A DNA stretch of 64,000 nt from Aricia agestis (lineage: Eukaryota; Arthropoda; Insecta; Lepidoptera; Lycaenidae). Under the pieces are notes generated by a model. It searched no databases and was not told where the DNA came from. It saw only the letters and a program-made list of their open reading frames with translations. The stretch covers positions 17,422,001 through 17,486,000 of the forward strand of contig NC_056408.1 of NCBI RefSeq assembly GCF_905147365.1. The letters run 5' to 3'. Position 1 is the first letter of the stretch; each line of letters begins with the position of its first letter. The position numbers and the translations under genes are program-made. Positions 1 to 12,600 of the stretch are shown piece after piece.

Positions 1-48
1 TCTGCGAAAAAATGTAGTGTGAAACAATTATCGTATGTGTGTTTTTAA

Positions 49-323
49 CACAGAAATAAATCAAGATAGAACGGCGACGCGCGTGCGTTGCTAAGGACTC
101 GCTCGTGTCAATTTTTGCTTTGCTTTTAGTTAAAACAAACCCGTGGCAAGAAATACCTCCTTTTGAACGATTCACTTTCGTACTTCTGTTTTTACAATTA
201 GACACTGACAATCGAGACGTGCGCACTGACTGAATGAACTTTTCACGAATCTTGCACGACAGAGGAAGATTGAAACATGCGTACTCCACTCGCTTCGCCG
301 TTCTATCTTGATTTATTTCTGTG
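49..323. mobile_element. hAT-type MITE with 8-bp target duplication
   Basis: The two ends are inverted repeats of about 28 bp starting CACAGAAATAAATCAAGATA, and the element is flanked on both sides by GTTTTTAA (41-48 and 324-331). The 8-bp direct repeat and short length with no ORF fit a non-autonomous hAT element. It lies in the PRKDC-like intron, 29 bp before the first exon of the window. Confidence 0.8.
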
Positions 324-352
324 GTTTTTAACCTTTAAATGTTACTTTTTAG

Positions 353-3300
353 GTAACGGCCTTGAGTGAAGACTGTGCTCTAATAGAGTATTTAGAAGAC
401 CGCGTCCGCCTTCGAGACTTGATAAAATCCATACATCCGATAGACGGTGAGTTTTTTTTTGTTTCTAATGCGGCCTCTACACGTTGAGCTATAATGGCTA
501 ATCTTCTGTCATATAAAAATCGATCCCTAAATGAGTGTGTAAGCGCTAATTTCGATTTCGCTAATTCTTTTTTGTTGTGTTTGCTTATATCAGTGAAATG
601 TTAAGTGTAAAGTGTAAAGAGAGAAATTTAAGAAATTATCTGGAAGATTTGAAAATTTAAGAATACTTTTGACAATATAAACTTTATAGATATGACAGGA
701 TGACGTCCGTCGGGACCGCTGTTTGTTGATGCTACAGTGCGACAATGCTTTAAATGGACGTGGCCTACAGTTAAAGAGAAAACTGTAAAAAATGGCGTTT
801 CGAAAGCGGCTTTAGTTCCTTTTTTCGTCACGTTCATTTCAAGCATTGTCATTTGTCGCACTATACGGGCAAATATGATAAAGAATAAAGAAGCATATTC
901 GTCTATCATTGCCTATGAAATCAAATAACACAATTGAAATGGCAATAATGACATAATCTCGATATTTTGTTCATCATGGGCCATGGCCGAACGTATAGAT
1001 TGACTTATATAATACTAGCTGTCCCGGCAAACGTTGCTTTGCCATAATATAAATCAAGTAGTTCGCCCATATTATTATTCTATTGAAGTGACTAAATAAA
1101 CTGTATGTTACCATGACAACGTCCATCGCTATCCCGTCACACAAACAATGGTCGCCGTCAGACTCGTGTTGATAATAATTGTCAACGTCACTACTACACT
1201 TGATGCATAAACAATAATGATGACGGACAACTGTGTAGGGAGTGAGAGAAGTCTTATTGTGTGAGAGAAACGGGAGAGCGGCTTCGTTCTCATCCGTACT
1301 CCGTGCTGTTTACTGGGTCAGAAGAGACACCTGTAGAAAACTGGCGGGGATAACTAATGAAATAACGATTGATCAGTTATCGACCGGGGATGAACAATGA
1401 TTAAATTACTAAAATGGCTATAAAAATAGGGGTTGCTGATAAAAAAGTTAAAATTTAGGGTTGTATGTATTTTAAATGCCACATTATAAAAAAATAAAAA
1501 CAAAAAAAATCGTCCAATTAAAAAAAAAATATAGGGTGAACAACCCTTATAACTTAGGAGTATGAAAAATAGATGTTGGCCGATTCTCAGACCTACTCAA
1601 TATGCTCACAAAATTTCATGAGAATCGGTTTCGGAGAGCCGTTTCGGAGGAGTACGGGAACGAACATTGTGACACGAGAATTTTATAAGATATTTGATTG
1701 ACTGATGCTTCAAATCGAGTAATATTCCCTATATTACTCGATTTAAAGCATAAGTCATGTTTTTTCTTTTTTTTTCAGATATATTGCGAAACGTCCAAAG
1801 AGCTAAGAACAGTGAATTAATTCTGTCGCCACAGACTGCGCTTAATACCTACAACAAAATATGTAGTCAGATACCGCCTATGATATTAAGGTAAATTTAT
1901 TAAGCCTTCTGTGCACAGGATGAAAAAAGGACATGGATAAAATGTTCTTATTTTTGCATTATATTATAGGTTTTAACTTTCAAAACTAATACGACGATAG
2001 TAGCCCATTTAAATAGAAGATAACGATATAGGGAATGGGCTTCTTTTTATGACGGTTTCCATTAAGCGGGCAACAATCTGCTTAAGTGTTATAAAATATC
2101 TCGTATATCCTACTACTGTCAAAGTGGGTACTTATATATTATCGCATAGAACTACGATCAGTTACTTTCCTACATTAATAACTTTCAACAAGTAGTAATT
2201 AGTAAAGGACTGAAATGATTTATAAGAATTTTTTGTATTTTTTGCACATGCAAAACATTATATTATCAATATGTAATGATTTTATCACTATACTCTTTGT
2301 TGTCAATCTTCCACTAGCCAAAATTAATGTTAGCTAGAGAAGGCAGCGTGGCCGAGCGGTCTAAGGCGCTGGTTTTAGGCACCAGTTCGAAAGAGCGTGG
2401 GTTCGAATCCCACCGCTGTCAAGTAGTTTTGATGTGTACAAAGTCTCTTTGCTTTTTAAAACCCAACTGTAAGCGGGCCCCTAGACGATCAATTTTTATT
2501 GTGCGTAATGTCACACAATATTAATTATTGAATAACTTATTTGACAATATTAAGATTGAAAGGCGGGCTCGTTCAATATTAACCCTAGACGGTCAATAAT
2601 GTTCCACAATAGGGATGATGACAAGGTCAAAGATTAGCGAATTTTGTTAATAAAATAAAGAAATCACGGTAAAAAATAAGTGTTCCCAAAATTTCAGCTT
2701 GATAGCATTTGTATTTTTTTTGTTATGCTCCTTCAAAGTTGGATATTCAAGTCGAATTTTTTTTCAATTAAATTTCTTAATATTTGTATACAATTCGATA
2801 ACTTATGCAATTAAAAGCAACTTTTGTTATGAAACCACTTTCATAAACGCAATATTTAATATACCTGTCGAACAAAGTTGTCTCCCGATGCGTACAAACT
2901 ACGAAAGACTGACGTCATACTTTCGTAGCACTTTGTATGGAGCGTTTCGAGCAGGTCTTTTTTATGAGATATTTGAATTGTCATATCTTGTCATTAAAAT
3001 TGATCATCTAGGGTAGCTAACAGGGTTATATTTTTGAATCTATAAACACATTTTTATTATTTAAAAAAAGTTTAGACTTTGACAACTCGTTCCATTTGAG
3101 GTCGAAAGGTCATCAAGGACAATAATAATAATTATTACGCTTCTATGATTTCAGGTGGGCAATAGAGTCTACCAGCATCAGCGTAGAAGACTTTATAATA
3201 AGAAAGAAGAATTTCTTGGAATCGGTCAGCATTATGACTATCGGAACATTTATTTTGGGTAAGTTATACAAAGTCATGTAGCCAAGTAGACTGTTTAGAA

Positions 3301-5500
3301 AACCTGTGCTTTTTATTGCGCGTTGGCCAGATATTAATACCACCATGATTGCGCAGCTAGACGAATATTCGCTCTCAATAAGTTGCTGTTAACGCTGTAA
3401 ATACGACAGCAACTGTCGTTTTAGGATTTTATGTGAAACACCTGTTGCATTGCTGTCGCAAAATACATCTCTCTAGCGTTCTTCAACCCAGTAAACAACA
3501 ATACATGTACGCGTTGCTGATTGCTAACTTCATTGTTGAAAATCTGGAATGGTACTTACTTCATCCTGGCCTTTTAAAAAAGAAATTTGTTTATCGCTTT
3601 TTATAGAATCGCCGATAAAATGTATGGAATTGACATACGCTATAATATGAAGTCGCTTTCGACTCTTCTAATAATAATATAAATGTTTTTGTAGGTGTAG
3701 GCGATCGGCACCTCGAGAACATCCTGTGGAGCGGGCGCGGGGGCGTGTGCGGCGTGGACTGGGCGGCGCTGCTGCAGTACGGCCGCGCCGAACTGCCGCC
3801 CGCCCGCCTCTCGCGCGCCGTGCTCGCCGCCGCAGACATCACAGGTACCGTCGGCGACGGCGACTCGTGCGAATACGTCGCGGATGGGCAACAGATAATA
3901 GTGATCTCTGCTTTGTAATGCGGGGTTTACACGGGTGACTATAGCCGCACGATTTACGCCGCACGGCGAAAATCGCCTGTCTAAATGGCAATTCGGCATG
4001 CGGCGTATTGCCATTTAGACAGTCGATTCTCGCCGTGCGGCTATAGTCACACGTGTAAACCCCGCATTAGGTCACGCGGTAAACACGCGATGAATAGTTT
4101 ATACTCAGCCCTCTACACACTTGCCGCGTCGGGCAGCGGCGGCGGCATGACGAGTGGCAGCGCGAGGGACTATTTACATTCTCGCGCTGCCCATTTCCCT
4201 GCCTACTTTCCTGCCCACTTCCTTGCCCAATAAGGCTGAATGGAAATATAATGTTCATTATTTTTGCAGCGCTGGAGAGTCGTCTGCAGAAGCTGTTGTC
4301 GATACTCCGTGATAACTGTCAGCTGCTGCTGCCTTCCATCAGGGTCGGCTTCAATTGGCTGGGAGAGGAATTCGAGGAGAAGGTATGATAGATTTGCAAT
4401 GCATTTCGAGGTATTTTACCTCTGACAAGACACGGCATTTGGGTCTCGTCTGCAGACCTTCTTATACAAGGTGTAAAAAACAATGTGATAATACCTTAGG
4501 GTGTGTCTGTGTTCCTTATACAGGGTGTAACAAAACTAAGTTATAATACTCATACATAAGTATGTGTATGAGTCGCGTGTACAGAGTTCACTGTAAAAGC
4601 AGCAGCGCTAAAAGAGCAAATTTTTTTTACGTTTCTATGGGAAAACTCGTGACGTTGAAGCTCTTGGCCATACATACAAATAAATTTTTAGTCTTTCAGC
4701 GCTGTTCACAGTGAATTCTCTATAAGGAACACATGCACACCCTAAAGTATTATTATCACTTACTTTTGTTACACCCTGTCTAGAGTTCACCGTTAAAGTA
4801 CAACATAAAATTTTAAATTTTCCAGTACTCGTACATGGAGAGCCTAATACGTGGTACGGCGCTGTCCTACCACGTGACACAACAAGTCATCCAGGCGTCC
4901 GACAGACCGTACGCGGACAAGTACGTGCAGCTGCTGGACGAGGTGTTCGCTGACTTCCCGCGGAGGGAGCTGTATGGAGTCGCAGAACAGGTATGGTGAC
5001 AACGCTGGCAACGATACTGCCAGTGTCATGTCCACAGAGCACAATTAGTGAAAAAAACGCATTTTTATTTACCTACTTTTTTACAGTTCTTTCAAGGAGA
5101 GATTGTCGTGAAACAGGGCATTAACCCTTTACTCATTACTGCAAAGTATTAAAATACCAGATGTAAGAAGAAGTACCGCAACTTTGTTGCGACAATATTT
5201 ATTTATCGCGTGGCAGCTGTATATTTTTTCGGGACAAGAGTATCCTATATTCTTTCCCGGGACTCAAAGTGTACCAAATATCAGCAGTCGGTTCAGTGTT
5301 TTAAGCTTAAAGAGATAAGAAACAGACATACACACTTTTGCATATTGTTATACCTACTTTTTAAGTTACTTATAATTTTAGGTGAATGCTGAAATGATAA
5401 GTAAATCTTTGTCTTTTTGCAGGTGTCGAGTATTCTGCGGCAAAGCACAGATCCGCGTATACTCAGCGTGGTACGTTCGGAATGGGAGCCTTGGATTTAA
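353..5500 (+). CDS. PRKDC: DNA-dependent protein kinase catalytic subunit-like, C-terminal end (partial)
   Basis: Seven exons join in frame with GT-AG junctions: 353-446, 1779-1890, 3155-3258, 3695-3844, 4270-4382, 4826-4990 and 5423-5500, giving the last 271 residues. The fragment contains the PI3K-like kinase catalytic loop GVGDRHLENILW (residues 104-115) and ends in a FATC domain finishing STDPRILSVVRSEWEPWI. That ending closely follows the human DNA-PKcs terminus and not ATM, ATR, mTOR or SMG1. The family makes the kinase that joins Ku at DNA double-strand breaks in non-homologous end joining, in the nucleus. The 5' part lies outside the window. Oddly, the usual activation-loop DFG reads DWA (125-127), and the following GHAFG-type segment is not conserved. 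The catalytic-loop Asp, His and Asn are kept. The next gene is convergent. Confidence 0.9.
736..862. mobile_element. Short foldback MITE
   Basis: The ends AGTGCGACAA and TTGTCGCACT are inverted, and inner arms around GACAATGCTT(T/G)AAATG also pair. A related sequence (TTAGTTCCTTTTTTCG followed by CACGT) recurs near 23828. No coding capacity. Confidence 0.6.
1011..1693 (+). repeat. Dispersed element, CTAGCTGTCCCGGCAAACG family
   Basis: The stretch starts ACTAGCTGTCCCGGCAAACG and ends near GAATTTTATAAGATA. A second, shorter copy lies at 11105-11437 and shares the CAACGTCCATCGCTATCCCG and GCCGTTTCGGAGGAGTACG blocks. It is non-coding and fills much of the 1.3-kb PRKDC-like intron. The class is unresolved. 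Confidence 0.6.
2342..2421 (+). tRNA. tRNA-Leu (anticodon UAG)
   Basis: An 80-nt cloverleaf: the acceptor stem GGCAGCG pairs with CGCTGTC (one G-U), the discriminator base is A, and the type II variable arm is typical of leucine tRNA. The anticodon loop TTTAGGC is closed by CTGGT/ACCAG, giving anticodon UAG (reads CUA). Box A GTGGCCGAGCGG and box B GGTTCGAATCC are intact, and a TTTT Pol III stop follows at 2427. There is no intron. It sits in the same orientation inside an intron of the PRKDC-like gene. Confidence 0.93.
2473..2601. mobile_element. MITE, GCGGGCCC-TAGACGA family
   Basis: It starts GCGGGCCCCTAGACGATCAA and ends with the inverted CCCTAGACGGTCAATAAT. A relative lies at about 19080-19280 (GCGGGCCCGTAGACGAGCAA), which itself carries an R1 LINE insertion. 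Non-coding. Confidence 0.55.
2608..2990 (+). repeat. 383-bp dispersed repeat, copy 1
   Basis: Nearly identical over its full length to 9779-10160, in the same orientation, starting AATAGGGATGATGACAAGG and ending TTTGAATTGTCATATCTTG. It holds a 105-codon open frame (2699-3016) that is not conserved as a clean frame in the second copy, so I do not treat it as coding. Element type unknown. Confidence 0.75.
3916..4069. mobile_element. 154-bp palindromic foldback element
   Basis: The left arm TAATGCGGGGTTTACACG and the right arm CGTGTAAACCCCGCATTA are exact inverted repeats, and the pairing continues inward to CTAAATGGCAA/TTGCCATTTAG. It has no ORF and lies in the PRKDC-like intron just after the catalytic-loop exon. 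Confidence 0.75.
4468..4823. mobile_element. CAGGGTGTAAC foldback MITE inserted into another copy of itself
   Basis: An intact copy at 4521-4778 (CAGGGTGTAAC to GTTACACCCTG, TA on its left side) interrupts a degraded copy whose left part (GGTGTAAAAAACAATGTGATA) lies at about 4468-4519 and whose right part resumes at about 4781 (TAGAGTTCACCG). The right edge reaches the acceptor of the exon at 4826. Confidence 0.65.
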
Positions 5501-6643
5501 ACCCCGTGCCTTATGCAAGTTTATTTTATATTTTATACCTACTTGTCGTTTAACTCAAGTTGTTGTGCCATATTGTTATTATGTATATTATCATAAGGCG
5601 TGTATGCAAATTAGCTGACATTTGCGGCTGGCCGCACACACACGTTTTCCGTATTCGATTTCCTAATGTGGAATTATGATTTGGAATTCCGTGAGACTAG
5701 CGCAAAGGTTCTTTTTTTTCACGCGCGAACCCACCAGCTTGCACTTTAAAAATACGTGCGGAATTCGACGCGTTCGGAAAAAGTTCGTTTTCTACTGTAC
5801 TGATTTCAATTTTCATGCATTCAGATGAAGATACGGAAAAATAATTAAGAAATAGAATACGGAAAACGTGTGTATGTAGCCTTAAACGCCGGAGTTATTT
5901 TTATTTTGACATGAAAAATGATACTTGCATGAGAACGGCAGTAACTGAAAAAGCTGTATTTAAGTAGCGTTTTAAGATATTATGACGTCATTAATTGTAA
6001 TTCTGGCCGCACGCTAAAAATAATCTTGTTATCTTGTATGTAAGCAGTTGTTTTGTTTTGTATTCAAGTCTGATTTGTTTTAATCTTTTTTATAAAATGT
6101 AACTCGCACACTGTTGGTTTTATTGAGACATCCATGACATTAGATTGCAATTGTGGAGATAGGTATATTTACCATATAATATCTTAGTAACTCGGTAAAA
6201 ATAATATACAGTAGATTTTTATACTAACTAGTGTTTATCAACCTGTGGGCCGCGACCCCCTGAGGAAGCTTCTGTCGCCAGATTGAAAAATATTGAGATA
6301 TTAATTAGGAAAATTTTACAAAAAGATACATTCGTAAACATACATTAGTACACGATATAAGTCCATTCGCGTCTCCCAAAGTATCTCGATACCTTTGATC
6401 TAAATCGGTTCAGCCGTTCAAGGGTGAAAGTTAATAGACAGAAACACATTCGCGCCTATAATATTAGTAAGGATAGTCTTATTCAGTTCATGTACGAAAT
6501 CTGCCTGCCTCTAAACCCCGCTAAACCCCCTAAACCCCCGTAGGCTGCGACCTATACGGCCTATTTACAAATCCGGGGCTAATGTTTCTCACCACATTTC
6601 TACACAAATAAAACACAATATATCCTCACAAAGTATATTCATC
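5501..6643. other. Intergenic region between convergent genes
   Basis: No gene seen. It begins with the likely 3' UTR of the PRKDC-like gene. It also holds a pair of inverted ACACGTTTTCCGTATTCGAT-like segments (5641 and about 5880), and a decayed end of the dispersed element family (6355-6475, CTATAATATTAGTAAGGAT). A degenerate GGGCCGCGACCCCCTGAGG piece at about 6247 is typical of hAT MITE remains. The protease stop codon is at 6644-6646. Confidence 0.5.
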
Positions 6644-9600
6644 TCACTTCCACACGACCTCCTCTATCCACGGCACGTAGTTGGCGACGCGCGTGTAGAT
6701 GCCCGGCTCGCCCTTGACGCCGCACGCGCGCCCGAACGACGTCACGCCCACCACCACGTACATGCAGTCTATCTCCTTGCTCTTGAGTTGCAGCGGCCCG
6801 CCGCTGTCGCCCTGAAAAATAGATTTTTTTAAATAAGGGGGCAAACGAAATGAGTCACCTGATGGAAAGCAACCGCCGTCGCCCAGAATCATTCAAGGAC
6901 TAGTACGATGTTTTTAGGCTTCTTCGGTACGCTGTTATAATTTTTATTCTTTACTAATTTATTTTATAAGGGGACGTCGGCCCGTCATATCATCTATGAA
7001 TTTTTTTAATTTAAAATTAAATTGTGTTACAAATTGAATTGACATAATATTTGCAAGACGACTCACGCAAGTGAAGTCTGTCAAATCCATACAAATTTAA
7101 AAACAAAGTTAATATACCTTTTTTTTTTTTTTTCACGCAGAGAAATGCATTAACGCATTCGACGCAGGGAATGGGGACTCCCGCTGCGGATATGTGGGGC
7201 TCGTCGCGGCGAAGATGGTATGTGCCGCGACCCTACCCACTAAAACTCTGCGACGCTCCTCTCGCCACCCAAGACGAAGCCACGGGCACGACACACCCAC
7301 CGCAACTCCGTCAGTGGCCGTCCGACCTTTGTCAGACCACACTCATTTGGGGGCGCTTCTCGCCCGGCAGGCCGACAGAGGCCCCACTTGGGGCTTGCTT
7401 GGGCTCTGGTGTCACGATGCACGGAGCGTTTTGTGCATCGTGACCCACTCTGGGAAAAAAGTTAATATACCTAGCGGAATAGAGAAACAAAGGCCTGAGC
7501 AAGAGAGATGTCACTATCAGTAACACTGCGTGGTAAAAATAGACGTGTGATACATGACAGGAGCACTCTTTTTTTGACGTCCGGTCGGCACGTGCCGCAC
7601 GTAGACAATTTAATCTCATAGAAATCATGTTCAATCATGCTTGTGTAAGTGTATACGTACACATATTTTTACACATATGAAACCAATTTCGGTTACGTTT
7701 GACAGCTCGAGATTGTTGGTTTATTCCGCTAGGTATTATTAACTTTATTTAAAAATGCATCTACGCGTCGCGTTGCTGTCTGAATTAACCCGCCCTCTTG
7801 CCTAGAATGCAAGAGGGCAATGCCTACTATATAAGGTTGTTGAGGAAGTGATTGAGAGGAACCCAAAATATTGCGGAACTTCCGCATTATGAGGAAGCGG
7901 AAGAGGAATCCTCAGCAACCCTACTATATCTCAAAATGGAACTCGTACCTGACAGGTGTCTTTGGATTGATCTTTGTCGCCGTAGCAGATCTGAGTGTTG
8001 GGGTCGAAGCCCTGTTTCATCAGACGGTGCGGCGGGAAGCTGATGACGCACTCCAGTGTTGAAAACTTGTTGATTATGACCTGAAAATGGCAACAAATTA
8101 CATTATATACCTTGCGGTAGCACCCGAATCGGTGTTAGGCGTCACTACCGGTTGGACCTTTAACACGTTGGCTACCATGAGCATCACTGGTGGGATCACA
8201 ATATTTTCTTCTCTGTGTGGCCATGAGCATCAACGGTGGGTTCAAAGGCCCATTAAATTGTATCGGCCATGGAAGCAATAACTAAAGGTGAAAGAGGGGA
8301 TAATTTATAGTGCCCAAGAGCAATTATCTCTTCCTTTACACTCATAACCTTGTGGGACGGCCAACCGACACGACTGGCGATAGACAGGACCGACTTTTTA
8401 ACATGCTCATCCGAGGAATGGATCATCTTACTTTTCAATCATCGTCAGACAATAAGGTGATTAGCTTGCACTGTTCTAACTAAACTTAGAAATAACATGT
8501 TTCTAACGCTAACCCAACATCTCTCCTTTATGTATAGGTACGCACTACTTTGCGTGCAAATGTACAAGTGTGCGTACACGCATGCGTTTAATATCATTAC
8601 CTTCTGCAAGTGGTCAGCAGTGGAGCCCCTGTTGAGGGTGGCGCCCCAGCCCGTGGCCAGCGCCCGGCTGTAGTCGTTAGGAGTGTTCACGTCCAGACAT
8701 GCTGGTAGCACCTGGTCACTCAGCGCTATTCTGAAATAGCAGTACATAGTTCTTATGAGATAACAACTAGATTAATTTTCTAACCGCACACTTTTTGACA
8801 ACAGGTAGCGTACTATGCTCTTCTGTTTTTTTTCGTATTTCTCCCTTAAGAAAAAATATATTAATAAATATACAGGTTGTATCAAAACAAAGTGATAATA
8901 CTTTAGAGTTTGTATGTGTTCCTTTTATATAGAGTTCACTGTGAAAGCAGCAGCTCTAAAAGAGCAATTTTTTTGTGATTTGCAGTGCGAAAAGGGACAC
9001 ATACACACCCTAAAGTTTAATTACTTAGGGCCTGTTCCACCACATCCTGATAAAGTGCCGAATAGGCAATCAACAACTTATTTGAGTCTATCCGGCACTT
9101 ATCAGGAAGTGGTGAAACAGGCCCTTAGTTTTGTAACTTAAAAAAATCTTTCCTTTAAAAGGTTAGGTAACACGCTTTTTGTATTGCCGGATGTTATAAT
9201 GTGGCCACATTTCGGCGGCTTTATCTCATAAAAATACTTGTGTTAGACAGGGACAGCTATACTCACTCTCGCTCTGTCTCGAGCAGCGCGATGTCGTGGT
9301 ATCTGTTGGGGGAATTGTACTGCGGGTGTTTGATGATGTTCTTGATCTTGTACACCTTGCCCTGATCGGGATCGGAGCGTCGTAGTATGCCCACTTTGGC
9401 GTATTTCACTTCCTTCCTGTAAATAACAAATATGGCAATTGGCATCGAATTAGTTATCATTGTTTGCCACTAGAGGGCGTGCTTGCCATGCAACTTGCAA
9501 CTTCTTCACAGCCCCTGTTTTCCAACTGCAGGACTAGAGCGCATTGCTCCCCGAGTAGCGGGGTGGTGTCGGGTCTGCATAATGTAGATGATCGCTGGTA

Positions 9601-12600
9601 GAGTTGCGATACGTTCTATCGTACCCGCAACTCTGCCTTAAGCGAGGAGTGGAACACCATGGGGGTCCCATACCCCGGCCGATATCCCCAATTTGCCGGG
9701 GATGCGTAAAGCATTTCCCCATGTTAAAAAAATTAGAGCGCATTATGCGGCATAATTCTCATCGTTATATTATGTTTCAATAGGGATGATGACAAGGTCA
9801 AAGATTAGCGAATTTTGTTAATAAAATAAAGAAATCACGGTGAAAAATCAGTGTTCCCAAAATTTTAGCTTGATAGCATTTGTATTTTTTTTATTAGGCG
9901 CCTTCAAAGTTGGATATTCAAGTCGAATTTTTTTTCAATTAAATTTCTTAATATTTGTATACAATTCGATAACTTATGCAATTAAAACAACTTTTGTTAT
10001 GAAACCACTTTCATAAACGCAATATTTAATATACCTGTCAAACAAAGTTGTCTCCCGATGCGTACAAACTACGAAAGACTGACGTCATACTTTCGTAGCA
10101 CTTTGTATGGAGCGTTTCGGGCAGGTCTTTTTTATGGGATATTTGAATTGTCATATCTTGGCGAATTTTTAACCTATCAGAGTCATTCTTTCAACGACGT
10201 TTCTATTTTTTAAGTGTCTTTCAATTACCGATAAGAAAAAAAATAGTCATCATGCCTATTATAGCAACGCTTCGCACAATCAAGCACTCTTAGCATCGTG
10301 CGGAACTCGGTAGCATTATGCTCTGAAGTGGGAAATATTTTAATGACTCGAGAGTCGAGAGCGTTACTTATATTATGATTTACATACACGTCAAAAAACG
10401 AATCACGATAAGCAAAGCGCATTATAGTAAACGCGACACCGGGATTATTTGCCAAAAATCTTCCCCATTGGAAAACATGGTGCAGTTTTGGCACAGAATA
10501 TATATTATTTGACAAAAATCTACCAAGTTTTTGGTAGATTTTTGTCAAATAATCCCGCTAGGTGGCGACTCTCATTCAGCACTTACAAGCGACTGGCGTA
10601 TGTACAGTGTCCGGCGGTGAGGATGAATTTCTCGCTGATGATGGTGCCGGCGCACAGCCACTGCGTGTCGTTTATGCTCTCACCGAAACCGAGCAGCGCC
10701 TGAAATTACAACAGAAACGTTTGTATAAAACAGGGGTTCCCAAACTTATTTTGCCTACTGCCCACCTTGAGCACAAATTATGATTTAGCGCCCCCCATTG
10801 CTTCAATTTAAAATGCATCCGGATGAAAATACAAATAACCTCCCCAAGCCTCTACACAATGCCCCCATTTTTTTCTGGGTCCCACACCGCCCCCTTTTAG
10901 ACCTTCAGCGCCCACAAGGGGGCGTTATCGCCCACTTTGGGAAAGGCTGGTATAAAACACAATGTCTCCAAACGTGTTAGTAGCTCAAGGCGGGGGTCGC
11001 GGGTTCGAATCCCGCCGACGGTACCCGTAGACCGTAACAGGAGTACCAGGTACTTAGAACAGGGCCAGACTGCCGTGGTGTGAACAGACCATAGATATTA
11101 TATTATTAGTAGCCGTCCCGGCAAACGCTGTTTTGCCATATAAAGTTTTTGCCCATAATATTAATTTATTGAATTAGTGACTAAATAAGTATGGCACCAT
11201 GGCAACGTCCATCGCTATCCCGTTGCACAAACAATGGTCGCCGTCAGTCTCGAGTTGTAATAATTTACTATTATTTATTCAACAAATGCACTTATCAATG
11301 TAATAAGTACTTACCCAGTAGCCGATTCTCAGACCCACTGAATATGCATATAAAATTTGGTTAAAATCAGTAAAGCCGTTTCGGAGGAGTACGCGGCCTA
11401 ACATTGTGACACGTGAATTTTATATATTATAAGATACTAGCTGTTGCCCGCGACTTCGTCCGCGTCAGAAAAATGTGATAAAAAAGAAAATGAAAAAGAG
11501 AGAAATTTTCCCCTTCCTTACCCAAATAGTAAAAATGGGATCTTGTTAAGTAATCGATCTGATCACTTTTCATGAACCTAAAGTTGTAGATAAAAATGCA
11601 AATATTGTATAGAAAATCTTAAGGATAACGAATAAAAGTAAAATTATTATTTTTAAACAAAAATTGAAAGCGACTTCCAAGTAATTTTCTTATATTTATA
11701 TTCTGAGGTACTCAGTATTTCTCTTCTCAATCTTCATAATTTGAAGTCGGTACCAAGGTTAGCTGGTAGTTGGTACCGACTTCAAAATAATGAAGACTGA
11801 GAACAGAAATACTGTGTACAGAATATGAATTATTTAATACCTACTTTTTAGTTCATTTAATCTAGTGCTACAAAAAAGCGGTAAACTGCACATAAAAATT
11901 GCGCTAAAGTTAGCTGCTACGGAGTAAAAAATTATGAAGATTGAATACAGAAATAGTTGACGCGTCTATGTGTGTCCCAAAAAATATCCAGGAGTTCCCT
12001 CTATATCTCACGAATTTCAGTATCAGATCACCACTTTCGTAAGCATTGTACCAAATTCGGGTTATTGTACCTCTATAAACAGTAAACACTAAATAGCAAC
12101 AAATGAGTTTTGAAAATCAGTCAACAAACGGTGGAACAATAATATTATAATCAAAGGCAAGATTTTTGATAATAATGTGATGATTTATGGCATAATTATA
12201 GTGATGATGATGATTAGTATTATTGACACATTGACATAATAATATGCTTTTAGTTATTGAAACAACGCCAAAATTGCCGAACATTTATCTATAAGGATTC
12301 AAGAGTTCTGTACAGCATCTTCGGAACCAGGGTGTACTTCGGCGCAAATTCTTATTTTTTGGTAGCTTGAAATCCTTCAAAAAACCGTAAAATCACTATA
12401 TGTTTCCATATAAATTTTAAGGAGTCCTGTCGATTTCTCATTGATTGCATCATCAGATCATCACTTTTGTGATCATGTTACCAAATTCGGTACATCTCAT
12501 ACAACAACAAAAAGAATTTTGGAAATAGGTCTACAAACGACGTAATTGTCCGCGAACCAATATAAAAAAAGTTAAATTTATCCTCCTCCTTTTCGGAAGT

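Noticed and set aside
2699..3016. 105-codon frame MIAFVFFLLCSFKV...
   Set aside because: It lies in the 383-bp dispersed repeat. Single-base gaps in the other copy break the frame.
6812..6892. N-terminal extension MILGDGG... of the frame ending in the GDSGG exon
   Set aside because: It is a fragment of the RTE-like LINE end (GTCACCTGATGGAAAGC) read through the acceptor. The proper exon begins at 6811 after TTTTTCAG.
7171..7523. Overlapping frames of 90 to 109 codons on both strands
   Set aside because: They lie inside the R1-like LINE 3' end, where GC-rich non-coding sequence keeps all frames open.
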